Shown piece after piece: positions 33,088-41,323 of a stretch of 64,000 nt of DNA; the first letter of the stretch is position 1; each line of letters opens with the position of its first letter. The notes under the pieces were generated by a model. The model worked only from the letters and a program-made list of their open reading frames with translations. It was not told where the DNA came from and did not search any database. The stretch lies in contig NZ_NKYF01000004.1 in assembly GCF_002262885.1 (NCBI RefSeq), positions 710-64,709 on the forward strand, read 5' to 3'. The DNA comes from Pseudonocardia sp. MH-G8. Its GTDB lineage: Bacteria > Actinomycetota > Actinomycetes > Mycobacteriales > Pseudonocardiaceae. Position numbers and translations under genes: made by a program.

Positions 33088-34031
33088 CCGGCCTCGGTGC
33101 GGCCGGCGGGGTGCTGCAGGCAGTGGTGATCGTCGGTGGCGCACCGCTGCTGCTCGGGCTGATGCGGCAGGTCCGCGCCCGGCTCGAGGGCCGGGCCGGG
33201 GCGGGCATCGGGCAGCCGTGGCGGGACCTGCGCAAACAGCTGCGCAAGGAATCGATCACGCCACGGGGCACGAGCGAGATGTTCCGGGTCGCCCCGGTGC
33301 TGATGGTGGCGATGACGCTGGTGGTCGCGATCGTCGCACCGTTCGTCACCGTCGCGTCGCCGCTGCCCGCGGTCGCGGACCTGTTCGTCGTCGTGGCGTT
33401 GCTGGCCCACGGCACCGTCGTCATCGCGCTGGCCGGGCTCGATACCGGCACCGCGTTCGGCGGGATGGGCGCGAGCCGGGAGGTGACCATCCTGGCGCTG
33501 GTCGAGCCGACCGCGCTGGTGGCGATCTTCGCGTTGTCGGTGCGGGCCGGCTCGACCGGCCTGCCCGCCATCGTCGGCTCCGCCCTGGCCGACCCGGCCC
33601 GGTTGGTGTCCCCGGCCGGCGTGCTCGCCGCGGTCGCGCTCGCGCTGGTGATCGTCGCCGAGACCGGGCGGCTGCCGGTGGACAACCCGGCGACCCACCT
33701 CGAGCTGACGATGGTGCACGAGGCGATGGTCCTCGAGTACGCCGGTCCACGGCTCGCGCTGATCGAGCTCGGCTCCGCCATGCGGCTGTCGGTCTACCTG
33801 GGGCTGCTGGCCACCCTGTTCGTGCCCTGGGGGATCGCGACCGAGCCCGGTCCGGTGGCACTGGCCGTGGGGGTCGTGGCGTTCGCCGTGAAGGTCGCGC
33901 TGCTCGGGGCCGCGCTGGCGGCCGCCGAGGTGTTCCTCGCCAAGCTCCGGCTGTTCCGCGTCCCCGAACTGCTCGCCGGATCGTTCCTGCTCGCCCTGCT
34001 CGCGGTCACCGCCGCGTACGTCCTGGTCTGA
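33084..34031 (+). CDS. hycD: Membrane anchor subunit (HyfC/HycD/NuoH-type, Rv0084-like)
   Basis: A 315-aa protein with about eight membrane segments. It contains the NuoH-family stretch AETGRLPVDNPATHLELTMV and EAMVLEYAGPRLALIE, the quinone/connector region that joins the soluble and membrane arms. GTG 33084 overlaps the previous stop. The symbol follows M. tuberculosis usage and does not imply formate-hydrogenlyase activity. Confidence 0.9.
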   Translation: MTGLGAAGGVLQAVVIVGGAPLLLGLMRQVRARLEGRAGAGIGQPWRDLRKQLRKESITPRGTSEMFRVAPVLMVAMTLVVAIVAPFVTVASPLPAVADLFVVVALLAHGTVVIALAGLDTGTAFGGMGASREVTILALVEPTALVAIFALSVRAGSTGLPAIVGSALADPARLVSPAGVLAAVALALVIVAETGRLPVDNPATHLELTMVHEAMVLEYAGPRLALIELGSAMRLSVYLGLLATLFVPWGIATEPGPVALAVGVVAFAVKVALLGAALAAAEVFLAKLRLFRVPELLAGSFLLALLAVTAAYVLV

Positions 34032-34042
34032 GGGGACCCGAG

Positions 34043-34702
34043 ATGCCCACGCAGACGGTCGAGCTGCTGAACATCACGGCGGGCACGCTGCTGCTCACCG
34101 CGGTGCTGGTGCTGTGGCGGCGCGAGCTCAAAGTGATCGTCCGCGTGTTCGCGTTGCAGGGTGTGGCGCTGGCCGGGCTGGTCGCCGTGCTGGCGTGGGA
34201 CGAAGGATCGGCCGAGCTCGCCGCGGTGGCCGCCGGACTGCTGGTGCTGCGTGGTGCGGTGCTGCCGTGGCTCCTGCTCCGGGCGCTGTCGGAGGCGGGA
34301 CCGGGCCGGCGGGAGACCCGCCCGGTGCTGAACGTCGCCGCGTCGCTGCTGGCCGCGGCCGCACTGACCCTGCTGGCGCTCGCGGTGTCGGCACCGCTGG
34401 TGGCGCTCGCGCCCTCGCCCTCGACCCGGGCGGTGCCGATCGCGATCGCCGTGGTGCTGATCGGGTTCCTCGTCCTCGTCACCCGCCGGCACGCGGTGTC
34501 CCAGCTGGTCGGGTTCCTGCTGATGGACAACGGCATCACCGCAGCCGGCTTCCTGACCACGTCGGGCATCGGGCTGGTCGTGGAGGTCGGGGTGGCGCTG
34601 GACGTGCTGCTGGTGGTGCTGGTGCTGGTGCTCCTCACCGGGCGGATGCGGGACGCGTTCGGCGACACCGACCTCGACGAGCTCCGGGAGTTGCGCGACT
34701 GA
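34043..34702 (+). CDS. hycP: HyfE/NuoK-like membrane subunit (Rv0085-like)
   Basis: A 219-aa hydrophobic protein with about seven membrane segments. The C-terminal part (QLVGFLLMDNGITAAGFLTT) is the NuoK/HyfE signature with its acidic residue, and the tail is charged (DTDLDELRELRD). It would sit between the NuoH-like and antiporter-like subunits. ATG 34043; the stop overlaps the next start by one base (TGATG). Confidence 0.87.
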   Translation: MPTQTVELLNITAGTLLLTAVLVLWRRELKVIVRVFALQGVALAGLVAVLAWDEGSAELAAVAAGLLVLRGAVLPWLLLRALSEAGPGRRETRPVLNVAASLLAAAALTLLALAVSAPLVALAPSPSTRAVPIAIAVVLIGFLVLVTRRHAVSQLVGFLLMDNGITAAGFLTTSGIGLVVEVGVALDVLLVVLVLVLLTGRMRDAFGDTDLDELRELRD

Positions 34703-36180
34703 TGGATCCCCTGCTCGCGATCGCCCCTGTCGTGATCCCCGCGCTCGGGGCCGTGGTCCACGCCGTCGCCGGGTGGCGGCCGGGTACGGCTCCGGTGGCG
34801 ACGGTGTCGGCCGCCTTCTCCCTGCTGGCCGCGGTCCTGCTGGCCGGTCGCGTCGTCGCGGACGGGCCGCTCCGGGCCCTGGGCGTGCTGCGGATCGACG
34901 CGGTCAGCGCGTTCATGCTGCTGGTGATCAGCGTCGTCGCGCTGATCGTCGCCGTCGCCACCCCCGCCCACGTGGCGGCCGAGCTCGACGCCGGCCGGAT
35001 CGGGCCCCGCACCGCGACCTGGCAGGCGGTGCTCGTGCAGGCCTTCCTCGCCGCCATGGCGCTCGCGGTGACCGCCGCCGACCTCGGGGTGCTGTGGGTC
35101 GCGGTGGAGGCGACCACCATCGTCACCGCGTTCCTGGTCGGGCAGCGCCGCACGCGGTCGGCCGTCGAGGCCGCGTGGAAGTACGTCGTGATCTGCTCGG
35201 CCGGTATCGCGCTGGCGCTGCTGGGCATCGTCCTGCTCAACCACGCGTCCGCGCACTCGGGCACGGGAGCCGGACTGGACTGGGCCGCTCTCGCGGAGGC
35301 CGCACCGCGCCTCGACCCCGACGTCACCCGCGTCGCCGTCGTGCTGCTGGTCGTCGGCTTCGGCGCCAAGGCCGGGCTCGCACCGTTGCACGCCTGGCTG
35401 CCCGACGCCCACAGCCAGGCCCCGGCACCGGTCTCGGCCCTGATGTCGGGCGTGCTGCTCTCGGTCGCGTTCTCCGCGATCCTGCGCGTGAAGGTGATCT
35501 CCGACGGCGCGCTGGGGGTCGGGTTCGCCCGCGCGCTGCTGCTCGCAGCGGCGCTCGCGTCGCTGCTCGTGGCTGCCTCGCTGCTCATCGCCCAACGCGA
35601 CTACAAGCGCATGCTCGCCTACTCCAGCATCGAGCACATGGGCCTGCTCGCCCTCGGCGCCGCCGCGGGCGGGCCGCTCGCCACCGCGGCGGTCCTGCTG
35701 CACGTCCTCGGGCACGGCATGGCCAAGAGCGTGCTGTTCCTCGGCGCCGGACGCCTCCTGCAGATCACCGGCACCAGCAGCATCAGCGGGATCCGAGCTC
35801 TGGCCGCGCGCCAGCCGGTGCTGGCCGGGGCCTTCGGAGCCGGGATCCTCGCCCTGCTCGGCCTCCCGCCGTTCAGCCTGTTCGCCAGCGAGCTCGGCAT
35901 CGTCCGCGCGGGCTTCGCCGCCGGGATCGGCTGGGCCACGGCCGCCGCGCTGGCACTCGTCGTGGTGATCGGCGCCGCCCTCGTCACCCACACCGGCCGC
36001 ATGCTCCTCGGCAGCGCACCGGAAGGCCCCGGAGCCGCTGCAGCGCCCCGACGCGTCCCGCGCACGACCGCCGCCGCGCTGATCGCCGGCCTGCTCGGGT
36101 GCGCGGCACTGGGCACGACCGCCGGACCGCTCGACACCCTGCTCGAACTCGCCGCCGAGACCCTGACCGGAGCGCCATGA
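34702..36180 (+). CDS. hycQ: Second antiporter-like subunit (HyfF/NuoN-type, Rv0086-like)
   Basis: The 492-aa protein has about 13 membrane segments and the antiporter signature: LGVLWVAVEATTIVTAFLVG with Glu, FGAKAGLAPLHAWLPDAHSQ with Lys, and HVLGHGMAKSVLFLGAGRLL. With the HyfB-like subunit this gives two potential proton channels. It overlaps both neighbours (TGATG before, ATGA after). Confidence 0.9.
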   Translation: MDPLLAIAPVVIPALGAVVHAVAGWRPGTAPVATVSAAFSLLAAVLLAGRVVADGPLRALGVLRIDAVSAFMLLVISVVALIVAVATPAHVAAELDAGRIGPRTATWQAVLVQAFLAAMALAVTAADLGVLWVAVEATTIVTAFLVGQRRTRSAVEAAWKYVVICSAGIALALLGIVLLNHASAHSGTGAGLDWAALAEAAPRLDPDVTRVAVVLLVVGFGAKAGLAPLHAWLPDAHSQAPAPVSALMSGVLLSVAFSAILRVKVISDGALGVGFARALLLAAALASLLVAASLLIAQRDYKRMLAYSSIEHMGLLALGAAAGGPLATAAVLLHVLGHGMAKSVLFLGAGRLLQITGTSSISGIRALAARQPVLAGAFGAGILALLGLPPFSLFASELGIVRAGFAAGIGWATAAALALVVVIGAALVTHTGRMLLGSAPEGPGAAAAPRRVPRTTAAALIAGLLGCAALGTTAGPLDTLLELAAETLTGAP

Positions 36181-37721
36181 CCACCGCCTCGACACCCCCC
36201 GGCGCCCGGGGCGGGCAGGTCAGCACGGCCATCGCCCCCGACGACCTCCCCGACCGGGCGGCCGAGCTCCTCGGCCGCGGCGCGCGGCTCGCCCTGGTCG
36301 CCGGTCACGACGACCGTCCCGTCGGCGCCGGGCTGCGCGCCGTCTACCTGTTCACGGAGGCGGCGACCGGCGGTCGTACCGAGCTGCACGTGCGTCTCGA
36401 CCCCGCGCTGCCACACCTGCCGAGCCTGGCCGCGCTGTCGTTCCCGGCCGGCCGGTTCGAGCGCGAGATGCGCGACCTGTTCGGCATCGTCCCCGACGGG
36501 CACCCGTTGCCCCGCCGGCTGGTGCGGCACTTCCACTGGCCGCGAGGCTGGTACCCGATGCTCGCCGACGCCGGCCCTCCTCCGGCCTTCGGCGACGTCG
36601 AAGGCCCCTACCCGTTCCGCACGGTCGACGGCGCCGGCGTCTACGAGATCCCGGTCGGACCGGTGCACGCCGGCATGATCGAGCCCGGACACTTCCGTTT
36701 CTCGGTGGTGGGCGAGACGATCCTCCAACTCAAAGCGCGTCTCTGGTTCGTCCACCGGGGGATCGAGAAGCTCGTCCAGGGGCGCCTGCCGGTCGACGCG
36801 CTCCCCGTGGCCGAACGCGTCAGCGGTGACACCACCGCGGGCCACACGCTGGCGTTCTGCCAGGCGGTGGAGGACGCGCTCACGATCGCCGTCCCCGAGG
36901 ACGCCCGGCGGCTGCGCGCGATCGTCCTCGAGCTCGAGCGGCTCTACAACCACGTCACCGACATCGGCGCCCTGTGCAACGACGTCGGGCACTCGATCCT
37001 CAACGCCCACGCCCAGCGCATCCGGGAGCGCCTGCTCCGGCTCAACGAGCACGTCACCGGGCACCGGCTGCTCCGCGGGGCGGTCCACCTCGGCGGTGCC
37101 TCCGTGATCCGGCTGCCCGACCCGGCCGAACTGGCCGCGATCGCGGCCGACGTCGACGACGTCGTCGATCTCGCCCTCGGGCACAGCGTGGTCCGGGACC
37201 GCTTCACCGGCACGGCCGTCCTCACCGCGGAGCAGGCGACCGATCTCGGCACCCTCGGGTACGTCGCCCGTGCCAGCGGCCTGACCGTCGACGCCCGCCA
37301 CGACCACCCCACGCTCGCGGCCGTCGTCCCCCGGCCCGCCCCCCGTCACACCGGTGGGGACGTCCTGGCCCGCTTCCGCGTGCGCGCCGAGGAGATCAGC
37401 GAGTCCGTCGGCATCATCACGGCACTCGTCGACCACCTCGGCGACCACCTCGGCGACGTGCCGCCGACCGGACGGCCGGAGCCGGCCGCCCCGGCCACGG
37501 GCACACCGGCGTCGGGGGTCGGCATCGTCGAGGGCTGGCGCGGCACGATCGTGCAGCGCGTCGAGCTCGCCCCCGACGGCACCGTGAGCCGGCTCAAGAT
37601 CGTGGATCCGAGCTTCTACAACTGGCCGGCGCTACCGGTGGCCCTCACCGACGCGATCGTCCCCGACTTCCCGTTGGTCAACAAGAGCTTCAACCTCTCC
37701 TACGCAGGCAACGACCTCTGA
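36177..37721 (+). CDS. hycE: Large subunit, NuoCD/HycE-like fusion lacking Ni-Fe ligands (Rv0087-like)
   Basis: The 514-aa protein fuses a NuoC-like domain (about 20-130; FPAGRFEREMRDLFGIVPDG) to a NuoD/hydrogenase large-subunit domain (about 150-514; IEPGHFRFSVVGETI, HRGIEKLVQG). Where group-4 hydrogenases have CGIC, it reads ERVSGDTTAGH (residues 213-223), and the C-terminal DPCxxC is DPSFYNW (477-483). All four Ni-Fe Cys are absent, so hydrogen chemistry is excluded and the complex belongs with Ehr-type assemblies. The electron donor or acceptor is unknown. Confidence 0.9.
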   Translation: MTTASTPPGARGGQVSTAIAPDDLPDRAAELLGRGARLALVAGHDDRPVGAGLRAVYLFTEAATGGRTELHVRLDPALPHLPSLAALSFPAGRFEREMRDLFGIVPDGHPLPRRLVRHFHWPRGWYPMLADAGPPPAFGDVEGPYPFRTVDGAGVYEIPVGPVHAGMIEPGHFRFSVVGETILQLKARLWFVHRGIEKLVQGRLPVDALPVAERVSGDTTAGHTLAFCQAVEDALTIAVPEDARRLRAIVLELERLYNHVTDIGALCNDVGHSILNAHAQRIRERLLRLNEHVTGHRLLRGAVHLGGASVIRLPDPAELAAIAADVDDVVDLALGHSVVRDRFTGTAVLTAEQATDLGTLGYVARASGLTVDARHDHPTLAAVVPRPAPRHTGGDVLARFRVRAEEISESVGIITALVDHLGDHLGDVPPTGRPEPAAPATGTPASGVGIVEGWRGTIVQRVELAPDGTVSRLKIVDPSFYNWPALPVALTDAIVPDFPLVNKSFNLSYAGNDL

Positions 37722-37730
37722 ACCGCAGGC

Positions 37731-38255
37731 TCAGCGCAGCGTCCGCGGATCGTCGTCGACGAGCACCTCGTCGAGCGCGAACGTCTCGATGTCGAGCACG
37801 AACCCGCGCACGCGGGTGTCCGGGTGCAGGAAGGGGTCGTGACGCAGCTGGACGATGTCACGGCGGACGCTCTCGGCCGGCTCCCGGAACGCGTGGGTGC
37901 GCCAGGACGGCCGCATGCCGGTCTCCGTGGCGAGCTCCTCGGAGAACTCCTCGTCGGTGAACATGGTGAGACCGCAGCCGGCGTGCTGGACCAGGATCAC
38001 GTCGCGCGTGCCCAGCTTCCGCTGGCTGATCGTCAGCGAACGGATGATGTCGTCGGTGACGACGCCCCCTGCGTTGCGCAGCACGTGCGTCTCGCCGATG
38101 TTCATGCCGAACAGGGCGAAGGTATCGATCCGCGAATCCATGCAGGTCACCACGGCCGTACGCAGCGAGGGCGGCACCGCGAGGCCTTCGGCGCTCGCCG
38201 CCGCGAGCTTCCCGCCCCCGGCCTCGTACCGTCTCAGCAACTCCTCGGAACTCAC
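37731..38255 (-). CDS. Beta-carbonic anhydrase
   Basis: A 174-aa beta-class carbonic anhydrase interconverting CO2 and bicarbonate. The zinc ligands are seen in CMDSRID (Cys, with the Asp-Arg dyad) and HAGCG (His and Cys). RNAGGVVTDDIIRSL is the usual active-site helix. The length fits the short actinobacterial type. GTG 38255 is the start. It is convergent with the Ehr-like operon, ending 9 bases after its stop, so it is not co-transcribed with it. Confidence 0.9.
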   Translation of the reverse strand: MSSEELLRRYEAGGGKLAAASAEGLAVPPSLRTAVVTCMDSRIDTFALFGMNIGETHVLRNAGGVVTDDIIRSLTISQRKLGTRDVILVQHAGCGLTMFTDEEFSEELATETGMRPSWRTHAFREPAESVRRDIVQLRHDPFLHPDTRVRGFVLDIETFALDEVLVDDDPRTLR

Positions 38256-38332
38256 CCGGACAACTAACCACGCCGCACGCCGGTTCCGCTGCTCGACAGC
38301 GCGGGAATGCGGGCCAATTCACGCGGCCGCGG

Positions 38333-38935
38333 TCAGGCCGCGCTGGTGGCCCCCAGCCACGGCTCCCACGACGGCAGGGGCTCCACCGCCAGCACGAGGA
38401 TGCCGCCCGCGGCACGGTCCGGGGCGCGGGGGACGACGGAGAGCGTCCAGCCGATCTCCTCGATCATGCGATCGGCCTTGCGGGAGTTGCAGGTGCGGCA
38501 GGCGGCCACGCAGTTGTCCCAGGTGTGCGCGCCGCCGCGGCTGCGGGGCACCACGTGGTCGATGGTGTCGGCGCGCTTGCTGCAGTAGGCGCAGCGGCGC
38601 CCGTCGCGCCGGAGCACACCTGCGCGTGTCATCGGAACGCTGCGGCGGTAGGGCACGCGCACGTAGCGGGACAGGCGCATCACCGACGGCGCGGGGAGGG
38701 TGAGGCTCTCCGAGTGGAAGGCGGCGCCGTCGAGACCGGCCTCGACGCACTCGGCCTTACCGGTGAGCATCAGGACCACGGCGCGCTTCGCGGTGACGAC
38801 CGCGAGCGGTTCGAAAGTGGCGTTGAGAAGCAGGACCCGGGACCCCGTCGGGACCACGCTCGGGTGCGGCGCGATCCCCGGCACCTCCCCTGGATCGGGG
38901 TGGGCACCGTTGGGGCCTGGTTGTCGATGCTTCAC
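38333..38935 (-). CDS. HNH endonuclease-domain protein
   Basis: The 200-aa protein has an N-terminal region typical of actinobacterial HNH proteins (VLLLNATFEPLAVV) and the HNH nuclease core CAYCSKRADTIDHVVPRSRG, then NCVAACRTCNSRKADR, with the two zinc CxxC pairs and the DH catalytic pair. It is a widespread chromosomal gene with no clear biological role; the absence of phage genes argues against a prophage. GTG 38935 was chosen because GGGAGG lies 7 nt upstream. Confidence 0.87.
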   Translation of the reverse strand: MKHRQPGPNGAHPDPGEVPGIAPHPSVVPTGSRVLLLNATFEPLAVVTAKRAVVLMLTGKAECVEAGLDGAAFHSESLTLPAPSVMRLSRYVRVPYRRSVPMTRAGVLRRDGRRCAYCSKRADTIDHVVPRSRGGAHTWDNCVAACRTCNSRKADRMIEEIGWTLSVVPRAPDRAAGGILVLAVEPLPSWEPWLGATSAA

Positions 38936-39026
38936 GCGACCACCTCCCTGCGCTGATTCGACCATAGCGGCAGCGGGTTACGCACGTGTGATAAGGGGGC
39001 GACACACCGGTGCCGCGCTCCGCGCG

Positions 39027-39668
39027 TCAGCCGGGCAGGTCGGCGAGCAGCTCGCTCTCGATCACGGCGCGCATGCGGACGAGCACGTCCATCATCGTGT
39101 CCACCAGCTGCTGGGCGTCCTTGGCCGAGCGGGCCGAGGCGATCTCGCGGCGGGCGTCGCCCATGAAGCTCGTGAGCAGCGCGACGAGCACCCGGTTCAC
39201 CGGGCTGTTGCTCGCCCGGAGCAGCCGGAAGTTGTCCTTCACCCACTCCTTGCCGCTCTGGCGCAGCAGCTTCTGGAACCCGGGCGGGGTGTCGCCGTCG
39301 TAGACGAGCTTGACCAGGTCGCGGTTGCTCCACGTGGCCTGCAGGTAGGCGCGGGCCCCGGCCTCGAACAGCGCGAACGGGTCGGTGACGCCGTCGGCCC
39401 GCGCCGTGGCCACCGCGGCGGCGGCCACGGCGTGCTGCTCGTCGCGGTAGCGCTCCCACAGCGCGGTGAACAGCTCGGCCTTGCCGCCGAAGTGGTGGTA
39501 GAGGCTCCCGACGCTCGACCCGGCGCGCTCGACCACCTCGGAGACGCTCGCCTCCGCGAAGCCGCGCCGCGCGAACACGGCCCGGGCCGCGTCCAGGAAC
39601 TGGATGCGGGTCTGCTCGGTGGTGCTCCACTGCCGGCCGGCGCTGCGGCCGCCGCTGCGCGCTGTCAC
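39027..39668 (-). CDS. TetR-family regulator of the CoA-thioester cluster
   Basis: The 213-aa protein has a TetR helix-turn-helix (FLDAARAVFARRGFAEASVS, then AGSSVGSLYHHFGGKAEL) and a helical effector domain. GTG 39668 has GAGGAGG 4 nt upstream, better than ATG 39692. It lies at the end of the minus-strand DUF35-thiolase-MaoC run and is the nearest regulator to that cluster, so it is a candidate for the TnGAATsCrGyTCTA sites at 42.2 and 52.2 kb. Direct evidence is lacking. Confidence 0.87.
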   Translation of the reverse strand: MTARSGGRSAGRQWSTTEQTRIQFLDAARAVFARRGFAEASVSEVVERAGSSVGSLYHHFGGKAELFTALWERYRDEQHAVAAAAVATARADGVTDPFALFEAGARAYLQATWSNRDLVKLVYDGDTPPGFQKLLRQSGKEWVKDNFRLLRASNSPVNRVLVALLTSFMGDARREIASARSAKDAQQLVDTMMDVLVRMRAVIESELLADLPG

Positions 39669-39725
39669 GGCGCCTCCTCGATCACTCGACATCCGGACCC
39701 CATCTCGGACGCCGGTCGCGCAAGC

Positions 39726-40121
39726 CTACGTAGCCACGGTATCGGCGGGTCGGAAGACCGGGACGGCGGTCTCCCCGTGGTCCTCCCAGCCGATCTCGAC
39801 CCGCATCCCGACGCGCACGGCGTCCGGGTCGGCGTCGACCTCGGCGAGCATCCGGAACCCCTCGTCGAGGTCCACGTAGGCCACCACGTAAGGAGCGTGC
39901 GCGCGGAAGAACGGGTGCCCGTGCCGGCGCACCACGGTGAACGTGTAGACGACGCCGCGGCCCGCCGACTCGCGCGTCTGCCCGCCCTCCACCCGGCGCG
40001 GGAAGAAGACGACCTCCCCGTCCGGACCTGTGCCGTAGGTGAGGCGGTGCTCGCCGCACGCCGTCCAGAACTCCGCGGTGTCGGGCTCGGTGAGCACCGG
40101 CAGCGGTCGGGTGTCGGTCAT
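39726..40121 (-). CDS. DUF35/OB-fold acyl-CoA-associated protein, zinc ribbon degenerate
   Basis: A 131-aa protein of the DUF35 family, usually a rubredoxin-like zinc ribbon followed by an OB fold that binds acyl-CoA and partners a thiolase or hydratase. The OB part is clear (GVVYTFTVVRRHGHPFF, APYVVAYVDLDEG), but the zinc-ribbon Cys are missing: the equivalent segment reads ACGEHRLTYGTGPDGEVVFF. It starts one base after the thiolase-like gene stops, matching the Ltp2-DUF35 aldolase arrangement of steroid side-chain degradation. Confidence 0.85.
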   Translation of the reverse strand: MTDTRPLPVLTEPDTAEFWTACGEHRLTYGTGPDGEVVFFPRRVEGGQTRESAGRGVVYTFTVVRRHGHPFFRAHAPYVVAYVDLDEGFRMLAEVDADPDAVRVGMRVEIGWEDHGETAVPVFRPADTVAT

Positions 40122-40122
40122 G

Positions 40123-41307
40123 TCAGTCCCTCCCCAGTACGACGGTCGCGGCGGCGTGGCGGGTGCCGAGCAGGCCGCCGTTGCCGTGGGCGACGGCGGT
40201 GCGGGCCCCGTCCACCTGCGAGGTCGACTCCCCGCGCAGCTGCCGCGCCGCCTCGGTCAGCAGGAAGATGCCGCGCATGCCGGGGTGGTTGGACGAGAGC
40301 CCGCCGCCGTCGGTGTTGAGCGCGGGCGCGCCCGGCCGGTCGAACCGCAGCCGCCCGCCCTCGACGTACGGGCCGCCCTCGCCCTTCTTCGCGAACCCGA
40401 GGTCCTCCAGCAGCGTGAGCACGGTGATCGTGAACGAGTCGTAGATCATCGCGATGTCGACGTCCTCGGGCCGAATGCCGGCCTCGGCGAATGCGGGCGG
40501 TCCGGACCGGGCGGCCGCGCTCGTGGTGATGTCGCGGGTGTTGCCCGGGTAGCCGACGGCCTCGCCGGAGCCGAGGATCCACACCGGCGACGTGCGGCAG
40601 TCCGCCGCCACGTCGGCCGCAGCGATCACGACCGCGCCGCCGCCGTCGGAGACGAGGCAGCAGTCCAGCAGGTGCAGCGGGTCGGCCACCATCCGCGAGC
40701 CGAGCACGTCCTCCACGGTGATCTCGCCGCTGTTCCTGATGCCCAGGGCGGCGAGCCCGGCGACGGCCTCGGGGTTGCGCACGGCGTGCGCGCGCGTGGT
40801 GACCGCGACCTCGGCGAGCTGCTCGGGCGTGGTGCCGTACTCGTGCATGTGCCGCTGCGCCACCAGGGCGTAGTTGCCGATCAGCGGCAGCCCGTAGGGC
40901 GTCTCCATGTTGCTCGCCGGTGCCGGGTCACCCGGTGGGCGCGCGCCGGTGCCGATGGCGCGCGACTCGCTCTTCGCCGTGGACCCGTAGGTCAGCAGCG
41001 CCACGCGCGCCCGCCCGGCGGCGATGTCGCGGGCGGCGTGCGCGGCGTGGAACTCGTAGGAGCTGCCGCCCACACCGGTGGTGTCGACCAGCCGCGGGGA
41101 GATCCCGAGGTACTCCGGCACCGCGATGCCGGCCATCGGGCCGGTCTCCCCCGCGTCGTAGACGGCGTCGACGTCGGCGAACGTCAGCCCGGCGTCCGCG
41201 AGCGCGCGGGCGGCGCACTCGGCTTTGATCTGCCACTTGCTCATGCCGTCGACCCGCCGCGAGGCGAGCTCGTGGATCCCGACGATCGCGGCGGCGCGCG
41301 CTGCCAT
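40123..41307 (-). CDS. Thiolase-like lipid-transfer (SCP-x/Ltp2-type) protein
   Basis: A 394-aa thiolase-fold protein. In place of the Cys nucleophile it has TTGVGGSSYEFHAAHAARDI, and the C-terminal active-site loop reads NTDGGGLSSNHPGM. This is the non-condensing SCP-x/Ltp2-like subgroup, which can act as an aldol lyase with a DUF35 partner. Here the DUF35 gene follows directly. A role in cleaving a branched or ring-derived CoA thioester is inferred from the cluster. Confidence 0.87.
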   Translation of the reverse strand: MAARAAAIVGIHELASRRVDGMSKWQIKAECAARALADAGLTFADVDAVYDAGETGPMAGIAVPEYLGISPRLVDTTGVGGSSYEFHAAHAARDIAAGRARVALLTYGSTAKSESRAIGTGARPPGDPAPASNMETPYGLPLIGNYALVAQRHMHEYGTTPEQLAEVAVTTRAHAVRNPEAVAGLAALGIRNSGEITVEDVLGSRMVADPLHLLDCCLVSDGGGAVVIAAADVAADCRTSPVWILGSGEAVGYPGNTRDITTSAAARSGPPAFAEAGIRPEDVDIAMIYDSFTITVLTLLEDLGFAKKGEGGPYVEGGRLRFDRPGAPALNTDGGGLSSNHPGMRGIFLLTEAARQLRGESTSQVDGARTAVAHGNGGLLGTRHAAATVVLGRD

Positions 41308-41323
41308 CTCCTGCCTCCTGCTT

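Noticed and set aside
36177..37721. Functional [NiFe]-hydrogenase or formate hydrogenlyase
   Set aside because: The four Cys that bind the Ni-Fe centre are absent, and no maturation genes or formate dehydrogenase occur in the window.
38333..38935. HNH gene as a sign of prophage or homing element
   Set aside because: No phage, integrase or intron features surround it; this type of HNH gene is chromosomal in many actinobacteria.
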